Origin: an uncultured Bryobacterales bacterium
Lineage (GTDB): Bacteria > Acidobacteriota > Terriglobia > Bryobacterales > UBA6623
DNA length: 7,725 bases
Reading direction: 5' to 3'
Assembly (NCBI GenBank): GCA_946887065.1
Contig: CAMPKL010000146.1
Location: forward strand, 1-7,725
A program made the translations under genes and the position numbers. Position 1 is the first letter of the stretch; each line of letters opens with the position of its first letter. The notes under the pieces are model-generated. The model saw only the letters and a program-made list of their open reading frames with translations. It did no database searches and was not told the origin of the DNA. This document shows positions 7,634-7,725 of this stretch, one piece after another.

Positions 7634-7725
7634 TTAGTGAGCGAGCCGGCTGCAAGCGTCGGCAGCGCTCATGACATCGACCGCAGAGGCTCCTTCTTCC
7701 ACATGTTGGATTACGCCTTTCGTAT
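7634..7725 (-). CDS. C-terminal end of an unidentified protein (5' part outside window)
   Basis: The minus frame entering from the window edge encodes 29 residues before a TAA at 7634-7636, beginning TKGVIQHVEEGASAVDVM and ending AADACSRLAH. I do not recognise the family. Support for a real gene end comes from the strong terminator placed just downstream in this orientation and from the unbroken, alanine-rich frame. The tail looks like an amphipathic helix from a soluble protein; nothing more can be said from this fragment. Confidence 0.55.
   Translation of the reverse strand, partial: TKGVIQHVEEGASAVDVMSAADACSRLAH

Overview
The window looks like chromosomal DNA from an acidobacterium of the Bryobacterales/Solibacter type. 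The main reason is the C-terminal region of the first protein, which matches the repeat-rich C-terminal domain first defined in Solibacter (TIGR03437) from memory of that family. The high G+C content and the mix of genes agree. No mobile element, CRISPR array, tRNA or rRNA gene was recognised. This is ordinary, mostly housekeeping DNA with two less familiar genes.

Layout. Positions 1-2049 (minus strand) hold most of a secreted matrixin-type zinc metalloprotease; its C-terminus lies beyond the window. It diverges across a 55-bp gap from ilvD (2105-3787, plus), a dihydroxy-acid dehydratase of the [2Fe-2S] plant/mycobacterial type with a GTG start. IlvD converges, with a 12-bp gap, on a small minus-strand membrane protein with an N-terminal zinc ribbon (3800-4357). 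Upstream of that gene, on the same strand, is ppk1 (4462-6573, minus), polyphosphate kinase. A 133-bp intergenic region carrying inverted repeats separates ppk1 from a divergent gene (6707-7558, plus) for a compact sulfatase-like/alkaline-phosphatase-superfamily protein that has Thr at the usual nucleophile position. A strong, probably bidirectional terminator (7579-7614) lies between that gene and the C-terminal end of an unidentified minus-strand gene (7634-7725).

How the genes relate. They do not form one pathway. IlvD serves branched-chain amino acid and pantothenate precursor synthesis, Ppk1 makes and breaks down polyphosphate, and the metalloprotease is probably exported. The only plausible shared transcription units are ppk1 with the zinc-ribbon gene (same strand, 104-bp gap) and the two divergent promoter regions. 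The most interesting items are the compact Thr-type sulfatase-like protein sharing a dyad-rich control region with ppk1, and the matrixin whose Met-turn methionine seems to be replaced.
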